DNA from: Kitagawia praeruptora
Lineage: Eukaryota; Streptophyta; Magnoliopsida; Apiales; Apiaceae
Length of the DNA stretch: 64,000 nucleotides
NCBI GenBank assembly: GCA_037693485.1
Contig: CM075346.1
Span: forward strand, 122,314,001-122,378,000
Direction of reading: 5' to 3'
Shown: positions 10,596-21,740 of the stretch, piece after piece
Layout of the letters: the number at the start of each line of letters is the position of its first letter
Numbering within the stretch: the first letter of the stretch is position 1
Position numbers and translations under genes: made by a program
Notes under the pieces: generated by a model
Told to the model about the DNA's origin: nothing
What the model saw: the letters and a program-made list of their open reading frames with translations, nothing else
Databases searched by the model: none

Positions 10596-10600
10596 GATAT

Positions 10601-10999
10601 GCTTGATCTTTAATTAGTACACTAAGCCACAATGCTATTACAGAGTTTGGTGGCATTGGTTTCTATCCTCCTGGCTAAATTTTTTTAATCAGTCATGTGT
10701 AAAATGCTTAATGTAGGTGCACTTTCACATTTGTAAATCCTTATGAACATAGAGTCTTTGTTGGCTTGGTTTCGGATTGTACCAGTGGTGTAGTTGTATT
10801 TCTGTAATCGACCTGTAAATTGTAATGTATAATGTATATTTTGTTATTTGAATGATTGTGTCTTTATCTGAATTATAAAACATTTATTGTAATCTTTCTG
10901 ATTTCTTGACAATTACAAAGCTCTTTGAATTTGAAATAGTATATAGCTTTCATATATTTCTCTGATATGATACTATATTTGCTAACAAAAACTATTCAG
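10601..10999. other. Non-coding flank between TR-GAG and SDH exons
   Basis: AT-rich sequence with the look of a gene 3' untranslated region (about 10620-10860, T-rich with TGTAAT motifs). It may belong to the broken GBPL3-like copy. I find no LKR/SDH exon here, although the exon preceding the one at 11000 would be expected. Confidence 0.4.
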
Positions 11000-13538
11000 C
11001 TGGAGTCCAGCAGGAGCTATACGAGCTGGCCGCAATCCAGCCACCTATAGACTTCATGATGAAGTAGTGCATGTCAATGGTGAGTTTTCATTGATCTCTC
11101 GGCTGAATACCTAAAGAAGAGTGATAATGTACCAATCACAAACTCTACTTGTTAATTTTCACCTGGTGTAACTAGAATTAAATATTAGCATGATATACAT
11201 TTCCTGTACTTGGCTGAGTATAAGTAGTAACACATTCCAATGTTTTTTACTCTGTACATATTTATATCTATGAATCTTAGTTTGAATAATTTTTTCCAGA
11301 TACTAATTGCAAGACCTTTTCCATAGTTTGCATTTGGGATTTCGTGTTGCTAACCAGGAAATAAGGGCTGGAAATTACCAAAGAGAATTTAAATTTTTTA
11401 TATGATCCTGAATATGTTGCATGCAGGTGACGATCTTTATGATTCAGCTACAAGATTCCGTATTCCTGATCTTCCAGCTTTTGCTTTAGAGTGCCTTCCA
11501 AATCGCAATTCTCTGGTATATGGAGACCTATATGGAATAGGAAATGAAGCATCAACCATCTTCCGTGGAACCCTTCGTTATGAAGGTATGTAACTCCTAA
11601 AAATTTATGTATGATTCTGATGCATCTAAATTTTGACATTGGATGTTAAAGCTCTCCAAGATGACTGCATAAGCATAACGAACAATCACATTGTGATGCG
11701 TAACTGAGGTTTCCTTTGAAGCTTAAAAATATTATAAAAGTCCAACAGGCATAATTTATATAATTTTGAGGAGGATTTCTGGTAAAGAACAATAATAATA
11801 TCGGCACCGGATTTATACTAAAATGTAATTTTACTGGATGTAGATTACAAAACTTCAGATTTGATGTTTGGTGCAGGTTTTGGTGAAATAATGGGCACAA
11901 TGGCTAGAATAGGCTTCTTCGATAATCAAGTGCATCCAATTCTTGAAAATGAGAAAAGACCCACCTATAAGAACTTCCTACTTGAACTTCTTAAAGATGA
12001 AGAAAAGAACTTGATAGGCACAACACATGTAGAGGAGGACATTGCAAAAAGAATTTTTTCTCTTGAACTTTGCAAAGAGCTCGGAACTGCAGCAAGAACA
12101 GCCAAAACCATCATGTTAGTGAAATGACTTTGGTGGCCCAAATTTTGATCTTTCTGTAGCTGAAAATATTATATGTTCGCAAACTTAACAACAAATTCCT
12201 TTGCGTTTGTTCAATTTTGCATTAGATTTTTGGGGCTCAATGAGCCAGAGGAAATTCCTGCATCCTGCCAAAGTGCATTTGATGTAACCTGCTTCCGCAT
12301 GGAGGAGAGATTAGTCTACTCAAGCACAGAAAGGGTAATATTTAAATGTATATATTAGCAGTCACCTCTTGAATCTTTTTTATCTTTAAATTTTTCCTAT
12401 ATCATTATAATTTGACAGTCCAATTTTGTGGCTCTGTTAATGCCCACAATTTTTTTTACTTTTAACAGCATACACATCTGAACTGTCATAACAAAGACAT
12501 GCATGATATCGTACTATCCTAAAACCAAATAAAAAACAACAATGTGGGTAATGGTATAACTTTGGTTATAACTATGTAGTAGAAGTAAAAACTTTAATAT
12601 TTTTTCAGGATATGGTGATCTTGCACCATGAAGTAGAGATAGATTTCCCAGATGGTCAAGCTACAGAAAAGCAAAGGGCAACTTTGTTGGACTATGGGAG
12701 GATTAAAGATGGGAAAACAACTACATCCATGGCACTTACTGTTGGAATTCCAGCTGCAATTGGAGCTTTGGTATTTATTTTAAAATTTGTTTTATTTTGC
12801 AACAGTTCCGGAGTTGCTGCTTAAACCCTTTAATTTATTTGATTAATTTAATTGTCATAGCTTCTACTTGCAAAGACGATTAAAACAACTGGTATCTTGA
12901 GGCCCATTTTTCCAGAAGTTTATGAGCCAGGTAAGAACAATTCTTATTTTCCTAGTTTAATTGATTGACAGGAGAGCTACTGTACATATAACAGAGACTA
13001 CCACCCAAATCAAACCAGTATACATATGGCAAATAAAATAATTTGATATAGCAAATAAGATAATGTGCTAAGTAGCCAACACATGATTTATGAATATTAA
13101 GTAACCGGTCGCTCTAAAACCTCAAGGTGATAGAGGAGGCACTTTCCAGGATCTTATATTATATTCTAAAAATGAACATGTTGATTGCACTACTGCCCTA
13201 AGGGAACATTAGGATCAATTCTGAAACAGAGAGTACCTAATTTTGGAGAAAAGCCTTTCTGATGCTTGTAAATATTTTCATATGGGTGGGAGGTGTCTGT
13301 ACGCTGTATATTCTCTGTGAGACTACCATTATATTCCACTCTATCTCTTTCTGGCATGATAGGAGTGTCATTTCAACCATATCTTTAACCAATCAACCAA
13401 AACAACTCACTTTCTGCAGAGTATGCACATGAATTCAATTTTAGTTGCTTATAACCTCTCTTTTATGTTTCGATCTTGATTTCAGCTCTAGAACATCTTC
13501 GAGCGTATGGCTTTAAGTTGCAAGAGGAGATGGGGTAA
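11000..13538 (+). CDS. C-terminal seven exons of LKR/SDH (saccharopine dehydrogenase half), 5'-truncated
   Basis: The exons are 11000-11079, 11427-11585, 11877-12114, 12226-12334, 12609-12770, 12861-12930 and 13486-13538 (stop TAA). All introns are GT-AG and the phases join without a break, giving about 289 residues. They match the end of plant lysine-ketoglutarate reductase/saccharopine dehydrogenase, which degrades lysine. Landmarks: WSPAGAIRAGRNPATY, DLPAFALECLPNRNSLVYG, FRGTLRYEGFGEIMGT, FDVTCFRMEERLVYS, TVGIPAAIGALLL and ILRPIFPEVYEPALEHLRAYG. The full protein is over 1000 residues. The whole LKR half and most of the SDH NAD-binding part are missing upstream, so the piece cannot make an enzyme alone. 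The intact frame and splice sites suggest a recent duplicate or transcribed fragment. Exon edges were placed by eye. Confidence 0.85.
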
Positions 13539-14189
13539 CTTGAATCACTCAGGCTTTAAGTTTCTGGGGAAGGTTTAACTTAGATTGTACTGTTCTATTA
13601 CAGTGCATATGAAAATTGTACAGTCTGAGTTCTGGTTTTCGTATCATATTTATAAATAAATTTAGCAATGGGATTTAGGACTGTAAATAAGATCTGATTA
13701 TAAAATTTCAGTTATTGTCCCTGTACATAAATTCTCTGGGACTGTTGTTCCAATAAATTATATAAACTTGTTCAGATTATTTAGGAGAACATCATCACTC
13801 AACAACTACTACAAGCTTAGGTTTGGATGAATAACACTAGAAGTCCAAATATAAATAAAAAGGTATTTACCTCGGTTCCATTTCGTCTGATCCATTTTCT
13901 TTTACACATATTTTAAGACCCATGGAAAAAGTACTTTATAGTTTCAAATTATTTTGCTTTGTATAAAAGTATGAACTTTATATAAAATAGGAAAAATTCA
14001 AAAATTATTTATACCTACGAGTATCTCTTTTGAAAGTATTAAAATGCGTGAAAAAATTACAGGATCAGTCTTTTTGGTACGGAAGGAATAATATTATTAG
14101 ATCATAATTACTCAAAACATTAATAGTATTACGAGCCAAGGCAAGATCATGCAAGCACTTTCTCAAAATTTAAAAACCACCCACGTAAA
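13539..14189. other. Intergenic region
   Basis: This holds the probable 3' untranslated region of the SDH fragment (to about 13770) and AT-rich spacer before the convergent peroxidase gene. I see no coding signal. Confidence 0.5.
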
Positions 14190-15581
14190 TCAATTTATCT
14201 TTCTGCAGTTCCTCCGAATCTCACCACTACAACCAGTGAGAGGACTAATATCACCCATCTTGATCATGGCCTCTACGAAATCCGAAGCAAAGCTGCTAGG
14301 ATTGTTGTAATATGTGCTCACAATTGAATCAGTTGGTCCGCCATTATAGAGTTGTTGATCCGAGTGGAGAAGGCCTCTCTTGTTCACAAGATTCTTGAAG
14401 TAATTGTTGTCGAAAGCCGTAGGAGATTGGAGATCAAGGGGTGCCAAATTGTTGTCACCTGAGCCTGTAATTCTTGGGCAGTTACTTTCTTGTATTTGAG
14501 CGAATCTAGGGTCCAAGTTATTTGTTTCGGTGTATATACGATCTCTGAAGTTGGTGCACCTTGCTTGCCCTATTGTGTGAGCTCCTAGTAGGTTTTAAAA
14601 AGATATATTAGGACATATAAAGGAATTTCATATTAAGGAATTTCCAATTGTTGAGAACTCAAACCAGAGAGGGAAAGAGAGGTCAAACCAGAGAGAGCAA
14701 CAAGGTCCCTGATGGATAGACCAAAAGAGTTGTAGTTTGAAATTAGAAAGTCCAAGTTCGAAGTTGGAGGAGGAATGCTGTTATTGGCAGCAAGCTGGCT
14801 TGCTGTCCTTGCATCCCTCCTTCCAAGTTTTACATTCCAATTAGGCCCTCCAAGCTGCATTTGTTTACGCAAATAAGAAACAATCAAAATTTAAGAAAAA
14901 GAAAATAAAATACTATATGTAGTGAGGGTACCATACAATAGCAACAGAATCTCTAGCAACAATGGCGAGAATATCAGCACAGGAGACAACCCCGGGGCAC
15001 AACATTTCAATGGTGGACTTTATCTCGTCAATTACTTCAAAACCCCTCGCAGAATTAAAATTTGGAGCTGCCCTTTTCTCTCCCGTAAATGAAGGAGTAT
15101 CATCAAGGAGAAGCGATCCATCGCATCCCTGCAAGTAACTCAAAACTCTTTCAATATGTTAACCTTAGCAAGGTGTTTCGATCCTACTAGACTCTAATAT
15201 GTGTATGACTAGTATCTACTTGATATTCAATACCTCTCGTACGTATTATTGTAGTCCAATGAATATCGCTATTTTCTTGCTAACAAGAGATTTGTTCCAA
15301 ATGTAACATGCACGTCGTTGTGCATAGATTGAGACAATTATATACGATGGATTATATAAAAAGATCATACGTACATTTACGAAGCAGTCATGGAAGAACA
15401 AGCGAAGAAGAGATGCGCCCATACGAGTTTCGTTCAGTATGGCAGAATAAACTTCTAATCTAACAATGCTAAAAACTTGTGGACAAGTTCGGGAGTAGAA
15501 ATCCGGAGAAAGTTGAGCTGACGAAATTCCTATTAACACGATGACTAGCAAAGTACTAGCCCCAGTCACAAAAGAAGCCAT
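14190..15581 (-). CDS. Class III secretory peroxidase, tandem copy 1
   Basis: Exons on the minus strand: 15581-15375, 15128-14937, 14854-14689 and 14584-14190. They sum to 960 bp, a 319-residue protein, and have the classic 207/192/166/395-type peroxidase exon sizes. The start is ATG at 15581; an upstream in-frame TTG is ignored. Residues 1-22 form a signal peptide ending before QLSPDFY. Distal haem residues are R60 and H64 (LLRLFFHDCFVNGCDGS). The proximal His is H191 in ALSGAHTIGQARC. The conserved GEK, GFEVID and C-terminal RNC motifs are present. It uses H2O2 to oxidise phenolics in the apoplast. The sequence resembles the lignin-related PRX52/PRX4 group, though substrate is inferred. Oddities: a Cys in PLTGCSGE where copy 2 has Ser, and a duplicated exon-3 donor. 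Confidence 0.93.
14659..14700 (-). repeat. Duplicated exon-3 splice donor in peroxidase copy 1
   Basis: The sequence CTCTCTGGTTTGA at the exon-3 border (donor after 14689) recurs 24 bases downstream (donor after 14665). Using the second donor would keep the frame and add eight residues (LTSLSLSG) just before the proximal haem His motif. Confidence 0.7.
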
Positions 15582-15710
15582 CAATTTTATTGATTATAAT
15601 TTGAAAGGATGTAAAACAGTAGTACTAGTGTGCTGTGTACATACTAGATGCTTAGCAGCTAATTAGGAGAAAAATTAATCAGCTATTCTCATTCTGTAGT
15701 ACAAAATATG

Positions 15711-15730
15711 AGTGTTTATATAGGGAAGAT
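15711..15730 (-). promoter_or_regulatory. Probable TATA box of peroxidase copy 1
   Basis: On the minus strand CCCTATATAAAC lies about 140 bp upstream of the ATG at 15581, a plausible core promoter position. No other motif is claimed. Confidence 0.55.
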
Positions 15731-15957
15731 TGTAGGTAGCTATGCACGTAAATTTTAATAGTCAGTTATAATTTTCTGCGAATAAGTTATTTCCAAATTC
15801 GGGACCTAAAATAATGAGTAGCTAAACATTTACGATTCCGACAAACTCCACTTACATTTATTCGGACTGAACTTCCCCTACTTTAAGTTTCACGTTTAAG
15901 TTGATAAAACAGGGGGAAATCGAGATCTAACGTTGTAAGGGTTTGTGATCAATACGA

Positions 15958-16033
15958 ATGCTACTATAAGTCTCTGCGTTTGTTGGGCCTTAAATTTGCT
16001 ACTATAAGTCTCTGCGTTTGTTGGGCCTTAAAT
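15958..16033. repeat. 37 bp tandem duplication
   Basis: A unit beginning TGCTACTATAAGTCTCTGCG occurs twice in direct succession, each ending GGGCCTTAAATT. It lies upstream of peroxidase copy 1. Confidence 0.85.
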
Positions 16034-16217
16034 TAATAAGGAAATGTGTTACACTTCGTTAATGAATTCGATAGTCAATCAAGATAAGATTGAGAAAGCA
16101 ACTTTAGCTTTGATTTGGTAAAAGACTCGAGCAGTACCGGTTAGGCAATAAAGGAAAGAGTGGACTACTTGCGATTTTCTTGAATTTACAACTAAATTTG
16201 ACTTATTTGTTTACTTA

Positions 16218-16436
16218 GGGCCCGTTTGGGAAATCTTATTTTTCAGAAATAAGTTACTTATTCTAAAAAAAAGTTAAAAAATCTGTACTTTTTTCTGAAA
16301 TAAGTAACTTATTTTTGCAAGATTACGAATATTAAACTCCCCATATACATTTTTTTCTAAAAAAAAGGTATGTAAATACGAATTTTTTTCCGAAATAAGT
16401 AACTTATAAGCTGAGCAATAGATTTGCCAAACAGGC
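16218..16436. mobile_element. hAT-like MITE 1 upstream of peroxidase
   Basis: 219 bp beginning GGGCCCGTTTGGGAAATC and ending GATTTGCCAAACAGGC, which are imperfect inverted repeats. ACTTA flanks both sides (16213-16217 and 16437-16441). The same place upstream of the paralogous peroxidase (about 18950-18965) lacks the insert, giving a natural empty site. Internal AAGTTACTTATT repeats add secondary structure. Confidence 0.8.
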
Positions 16437-16858
16437 ACTTAATTAATCGTATTTTCCTGCAGATGCATTTGCACTGTGACAAAAAAGAAAAGAAAACGTT
16501 GAGTACACCAAAGGAAGCTCCCGTTTAAAAGTAAACACTTACTTTACTGACTTAAATTTGCTCGGCATAACGAGTAAAAGTTCGATAAAATTTGTTTAAT
16601 ACGGAGGGAAGTCACAATTTTAAAATATCGAAATTTATAAATTATGATGATATCAGAAAGCAAAGTACATATATAGTTAACCAGACGCATCAAAGTACAA
16701 GCTAGTAACGATTGACATGAATAGAAGTGAAAGTCAAATCTACTCCAAACACAAATAAAAAGGTAAAATCTCAAGATCATCAACAGTGTAATGAGCTACT
16801 AACAAAACCATGCATGCAACTTCTTAAACTTTAACGACCATATTGTGCATGCCCCTAA
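16437..16858. other. Spacer between the peroxidase genes
   Basis: AT-rich, with no coding signal. It includes the downstream flank of peroxidase copy 2. Confidence 0.5.
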
Positions 16859-18139
16859 TTAATTTCTCTTCCTGCAATTCTTCCGAATCTCACCATTAGA
16901 ACCAGTGAGGGGCTTAATATCACCCATCTTGATCATGGCTGCTGCGAAATCCGATGCAAAGCTGCTAGGATTATTATTATATGTTCTGACAATCGAATCA
17001 GTTGATCCGCCATTATAGAGCTGTTGATCCGAGTGGAGAAGGCCTTTCTTGTTCACAAGATTCTTGAAGTAATTGTTGTCGAAAGAGGTAGGAGATTGAA
17101 GATCAAGGGGTGCGAGATTGTTGTCACCTGAGCCTGAACGTCTTGGGCAATTACTTGTCCGTGCTTGAGCTAATGAAGTGTCCAAGTTCTTAGTTTCATT
17201 ATATATGCGAGCTCTGAAGTTGGTGCACCTTGCTTGCCCTATTGTGTGAGCTCCTGAAGATTCGAATAAATATTAGGAGTCTCATTTCATGATACAAATG
17301 AAAGTATATATGGGAGCAATTCATCTTAATTACACTAATTAAGGGAGCTAGGGAGGGACAAACCACTTAAAGCAACAAGGTCCTTGGTGGAAAGACCAAA
17401 TTTACTAAATCTCGAGACAAGGGAATTAAGGTTTGTAGTTGGAGGAGGAATGCTGTTATTGGCGGCACGTTGGCTTGCAGTCCTAGCATCTCTTCTTCCA
17501 AGTTTTACATTCCAGTTAGGCCCTCCAAGCTGTATTCATTTATGTAAGTTTTTGATTAAATACATGATAGTACTTCACTAAGTAATACACTAAAGGATCA
17601 GTCATGGGGATTGGGGACCTTACAATAGTAACTGAATCTCTAGCAGCAAGAGCAACAACATCAGCGCAAGAGACAACCCCGGGACACACTTTTTCAATGG
17701 CAGACTTTATGTCGTCGATCACTTCAAAACCCCTCGCAGAATTAAGATTCGGAGTTGCCCTTTTCTCTCCCGTAAATGAAGACGTGTCATCTAGGAGAAG
17801 CGATCCATCGCATCCCTGCACGTAATTGATGAAATAAATCATGCATGTACATGCACACAATCAGAGTATACTTTTAAACATAACAGATAGAGCTAGGGAT
17901 CGAGCCATAAATATTTATACGATGGAAAAATGACATACATTTACGAAGCAATCATGGAAGAACAAGCGAAGAAGAGATGCGCCCATCCGGGTTTCCTTGG
18001 ATATCGCGGATTGAACAGTTGCTTTTACAGTGGGAAAAAGGTGTGGGCAAGTTTTGATGTAAAAATCAGGAGAAAGTTGAGCTGAAGAAATTCCTATAAG
18101 CAAGACTAGAACACTTGCCAAAGTCACAAAAGAAGCCAT
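16859..18139 (-). CDS. Class III secretory peroxidase, tandem copy 2
   Basis: Exons on the minus strand: 18139-17939, 17815-17624, 17529-17364 and 17253-16859, totalling 954 bp and 317 residues. Exons 2, 3 and 4 have exactly the same lengths as in copy 1; exon 1 is two codons shorter. The start is ATG at 18139. A signal peptide ends before QLSPDFYIKTCP. Distal R58 and H62, proximal H189 in AHTIGQARC and the structural cysteines are all present. The C-terminus reads PLTGSNGEIRKNCRKRN. It should be secreted and oxidise cell-wall phenolics with H2O2. High identity to copy 1 and shared upstream sequence show a tandem duplication about 2.6 kb apart. No disabling change is seen. Confidence 0.93.
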
Positions 18140-18238
18140 CGCCAATATTCGAAGAATGTAAAATCGTTACTAATAATTACTTACTTAGTAGTATCTAATT
18201 AGGAAACAAGTTAGATTGTAGTGATTATTATGTTGTAT

Positions 18239-18258
18239 AGAAAAACGTATATATAGGC
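18239..18258 (-). promoter_or_regulatory. Probable TATA box of peroxidase copy 2
   Basis: The minus strand reads GCCTATATATACG about 110 bp upstream of the ATG. Confidence 0.55.
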
Positions 18259-19270
18259 AACATTGTAGGTAGCTAGCCATTTCTACGACCTGTTGTGTTG
18301 GATATAGCAGGTAACCTAATCCCAAAGACTCCATGCAGGAAACTAATGACTTTTTTAGAACCCTCTCCTCCGTTTTGGTTGATAACGTACATTTAGATTG
18401 CATACGAAGATTAAAAATGAGAATAAAGTAAGGATGAAACGTAAAAGGAAAATGATGTGGCTCATTAGCGTTTAAGTAACAAACTTATTTAAGTTTAAAA
18501 TAATTAAAATTTTATTATTTTTGAAAAATTTTAAAACGTAAAAAGATGAATAATACATTTCAAAATAAAAAGCATTTAACAATTGAATGGAACAGAGAAT
18601 ACTAGCTTACGATCCCGTATACCTCAATTTCACGTTGAATTTGATAAAACACGAGAAAAGGAGATTAAGCACTACTGCTAACGTTTATAATACTGCAATT
18701 AAGATAATAATTGTGGTCATGACCAATTCTAGTTTTCATTTTTCTTTATTAGTTGGTCATTAGATAATGAGAGAAATGTAGTTAGACGACTGTGGTGATG
18801 AGTTGGTCAATATAGTAGTTTTAGGAAAGCAACTTTAACTTTGGTTTGGTGATGACTCGAGCAGTGGACATGCGAAATTGCGAACAAAGGACAGAGTGGA
18901 AATGCGTTTTTTTTCTAAAATTTGTAACTAAGTTTGACTTGATTGTCTACTTGATTAATTAATCGCATCTGCATGCAGATGTAGGCTATAGAATAATTAA
19001 GGATCGATAACAATGTCATCAAGTACACACAGGAAGCTCCTATTTAACTTTCGAATATTATAATGATGGACAAATTTTGATTGATGGAGATTTAATTAAT
19101 AATGATGGATCCCCCTACATTCACATAAATATCCACCAATAAAAATTTGACAACTTATCAAGTACGGATTATTAGCATATCCCCTTGGGCACACACTAGA
19201 CAAACCCTTTAACTTTTGGACAATGAAGCGTTTCTTAAATGATTAAATGAGATTAAGCACGAGGAATATT
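18259..19270. other. Upstream region of peroxidase copy 2
   Basis: Promoter and spacer with blocks shared with the upstream region of copy 1. It contains the unoccupied counterpart of the MITE 1 insertion site near 18950-18965. I see no coding sequence. Confidence 0.55.
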
Positions 19271-19477
19271 GGGCCCGTTTGGGAAATCTTATTTTTCAGA
19301 AATAAGTTACTTATTCTGGAAAAAAGTTAAGAAATATGTACTTTTTTCTAAAATAAGTAACTTATTTTTGCAAGATAACGAATATTAAACTCTCCATACA
19401 CATTTTTTTATGTAATGTGAATTTTTTTCTGAAATAAGTAACTTTTAAGTTGTAAATAAGAGGAGGCAAACAGGACC
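19271..19477. mobile_element. hAT-like MITE 2, same family as MITE 1
   Basis: It starts with the same GGGCCCGTTTGGGAAATC block as MITE 1, shares most of its interior, and ends GGCAAACAGGACC. The position relative to the gene differs from MITE 1, so it is an independent insertion. Confidence 0.75.
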
Positions 19478-20146
19478 ATTAACTGCTTCGTTATATCAAG
19501 TATCATTTAAAATCTTGATAATTTAGATTATAAATATAACAAGCTGAGTGAAATATAAGTAAGTATGTAGTATTCATTTATGCCAATTGTTTGGGCAAAT
19601 GTATTTCAAATTATTACATGTAAATATGGTTTTAAAAATTTCTGATTTAGTCGATTAATTCTGGATTAATCCTCTGTAAGGTAACCAATCGATTCGATTT
19701 TTGAAATCCGATTAATCCTGTGAATTTAAGAATTTGATTAAAATGATATGTTTAATTGTAAATTAGAAAAATATATTAAATTTTATTATAATATCCGATT
19801 AGTACTCTAATTAATTCTTTCAATTAATTCCCGATTACCCAATTAATCTTAAATTCGTATCTCAATCAATTTCTACCGATTACCAATTTTTACAAGCATG
19901 CATAAGCATGCATGCTCGATTAAAATCTTTCATCGATCCGTCCATTCAAAAGGTGGCCATCCATAAGTATGAACTCAATTATTGAACATGTTCGATTAAA
20001 ATATTACTTTGGAATAACTTCGTTTTATTCTGTTTTTACATATGATCTATAGTAAATCGAATATGTATCCCTCATTGTGCAAACAAATTAAAATTGTTAG
20101 TATTAATAGTTGGAAATGATACCGCCATGTCTCTGAGCCGTCTTTA
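19478..20146. other. AT-rich spacer
   Basis: I see no gene. CGATTAAT/ATTAATC-type words recur between 19640 and 19870, perhaps a decayed transposon. Confidence 0.35.
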
Positions 20147-20497
20147 AGAGCATCCACAATACTTAGTCCCATTTTTTACTGTACTTGGTCCCATTAACAT
20201 GCCCCGTCACCTCAAAGTGGACAAATGAGAAAACTGACCAGTTTCATCCAATCTATAGCCCATTTCCACTTACAAATGGCCCATCACTAGTGTAGCTGGC
20301 ATGTGTAGAGACTTGAGAGATGCATGTTAAAGTAATAATTAAATAATAAAATAAGGAAGTGGTCTCGTCCCACCACCTCGGGACTGCCCGGTTTTCTCTC
20401 TATCTGTCCAATGCAGAAAAATACATATTCTCCTGTCCAGGTCCTTTTCACGTGGATCAAGGCATGAAATGGCCGGGTCTCCATTGTAGTTGCTCTA
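20147..20497. mobile_element. MITE with AGAGCATCCACAAT-type ends
   Basis: The left end reads AAGAGCATCCACAATAC and the right end CATTGTAGTTGCTCT, which are inverted. This is a common plant MITE terminus. About 350 bp with no coding capacity. Confidence 0.6.
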
Positions 20498-20769
20498 AGC
20501 CCCATCAGAAAAGCCAAATCTATCTATCTATAACCTATACTAAAGTAAAATCTCCTACCCACAAATTCCCTCCAAAAATTCCCTCCTCTCTCTCCTCCCA
20601 TCTTAATTTCTAGAATTTTCCTTCTCTCTCTCCCCTCATTTCAAATTTCTTACTAAAATTCCCCCTCTCTCTCATCCCACTTCTATTCATTATTGTTATT
20701 TTATTTATAATACACACACAAATATATATATATAGGAAGTCGGTCCAGAACCACGGGTGGATATCCACC

Positions 20770-20965
20770 AACCGCAATGTAACATTGCGCCTGGTGCAAT
20801 GTTGCATTGCGCCTGGTGCAATGTTACATTGCGCCAGGTCTGGTTGATAAATATGGCTGGAGAATTGTTACATTGCGCTTAGTGCAATGTGACAATGCAC
20901 CCAGCGCAATGTGACATTTCATCTAGCGCAATGTAACAATGCTTCAGGCGCAATGTTTCAATACC
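20770..20965. repeat. Left GCGCAATG iteron array of the MULE
   Basis: GCGCAATG/CATTGCGC words and close variants (GTGCAATG, GCGCAATGTTTC) occur about every 15-20 bases in alternating orientation. Their position just inside the terminal repeat suggests transposase or host-factor binding sites. Confidence 0.75.
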
Positions 20966-21109
20966 CCGGGCATATTTTTGTTTTTATTTTAATATAATGT
21001 TAACTTAATGTTATAATGTTTTTTAATATGATTTCAAAACAAATCTTAGTAACCGCAACTAATTACTATATTACAAATTTGTTTAAATTATTTAAAACCA
21101 TCGTTTGCT

Positions 21110-21740
21110 TTTCAACGAGGGTTACCTCTAATTTTTACATTTAAATTTATGTTTATTTAATTTAAGGATACAAAATACAAAATAAAACTCTAACTGAATG
21201 ATAAGGTCTCAATAAGAGTTATTAACTTCTTCTGTATGAACTATCATCTATATTACTACTATCGTTTGTTTTTCAACGAAGCGGTACCTCTACTGTGTAC
21301 ATATTAACTTACGTTTATTAAACTTAAGGATACAAAATACAAAATAAAACTCTAACCGAATGATAAGGTCTCAATAATATGTTAAGAGTTATTTTAACTT
21401 CTTAAGAATGAACTATCATCTAACTATCATCTATATTACTACTATCGTTTGTTTTTCAACGAAGCGGTACCTCTACTGTGTACATGTCAATCGCAATGTT
21501 TATTAAACTTAAGGATACAAAATACAAAATAAAACTCTAACTGAATAATAAGGTCTCAATATATGTTAAGAGTTATTTTAACTTCTTAAGAATGAACTAT
21601 CATCATCTATATTACTACTATCGTCTGTTTTTCAACCAAGCGGTACCTCTACTTTGTACATATCAACTTACGATTATTAAGATACAAATTACAAAACAGA
21701 ACTCTAACTTAATTGATAAGGTGTATGCCTTATGCCATGA
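21110..21740. repeat. Four-copy tandem repeat inside the MULE
   Basis: Units starting ATCGTTTG/ATCGTCTG at 21110, 21261, 21444 and 21620 share TTTTCAACGAAGCGGTACCT, AAGGATACAAAATACAAAAT and GATAAGGTCTCAATA. Unit length is about 150-183 bp. The first copy is the most diverged. Confidence 0.85.

Larger units (their letters stand above)
15582..16217. other. Upstream region of peroxidase copy 1
   Basis: Promoter and spacer. Parts align with the region upstream of copy 2 (for example AAGCAACTTTAGCTTTGATT here and AAGCAACTTTAACTTTGGTT near 18830), showing that the tandem duplication included upstream DNA. Confidence 0.6.

Noticed and set aside
20770..21740. CRISPR-like array
   Set aside because: Repeats are irregular in spacing and orientation in a plant MULE, with no spacers or cas genes.
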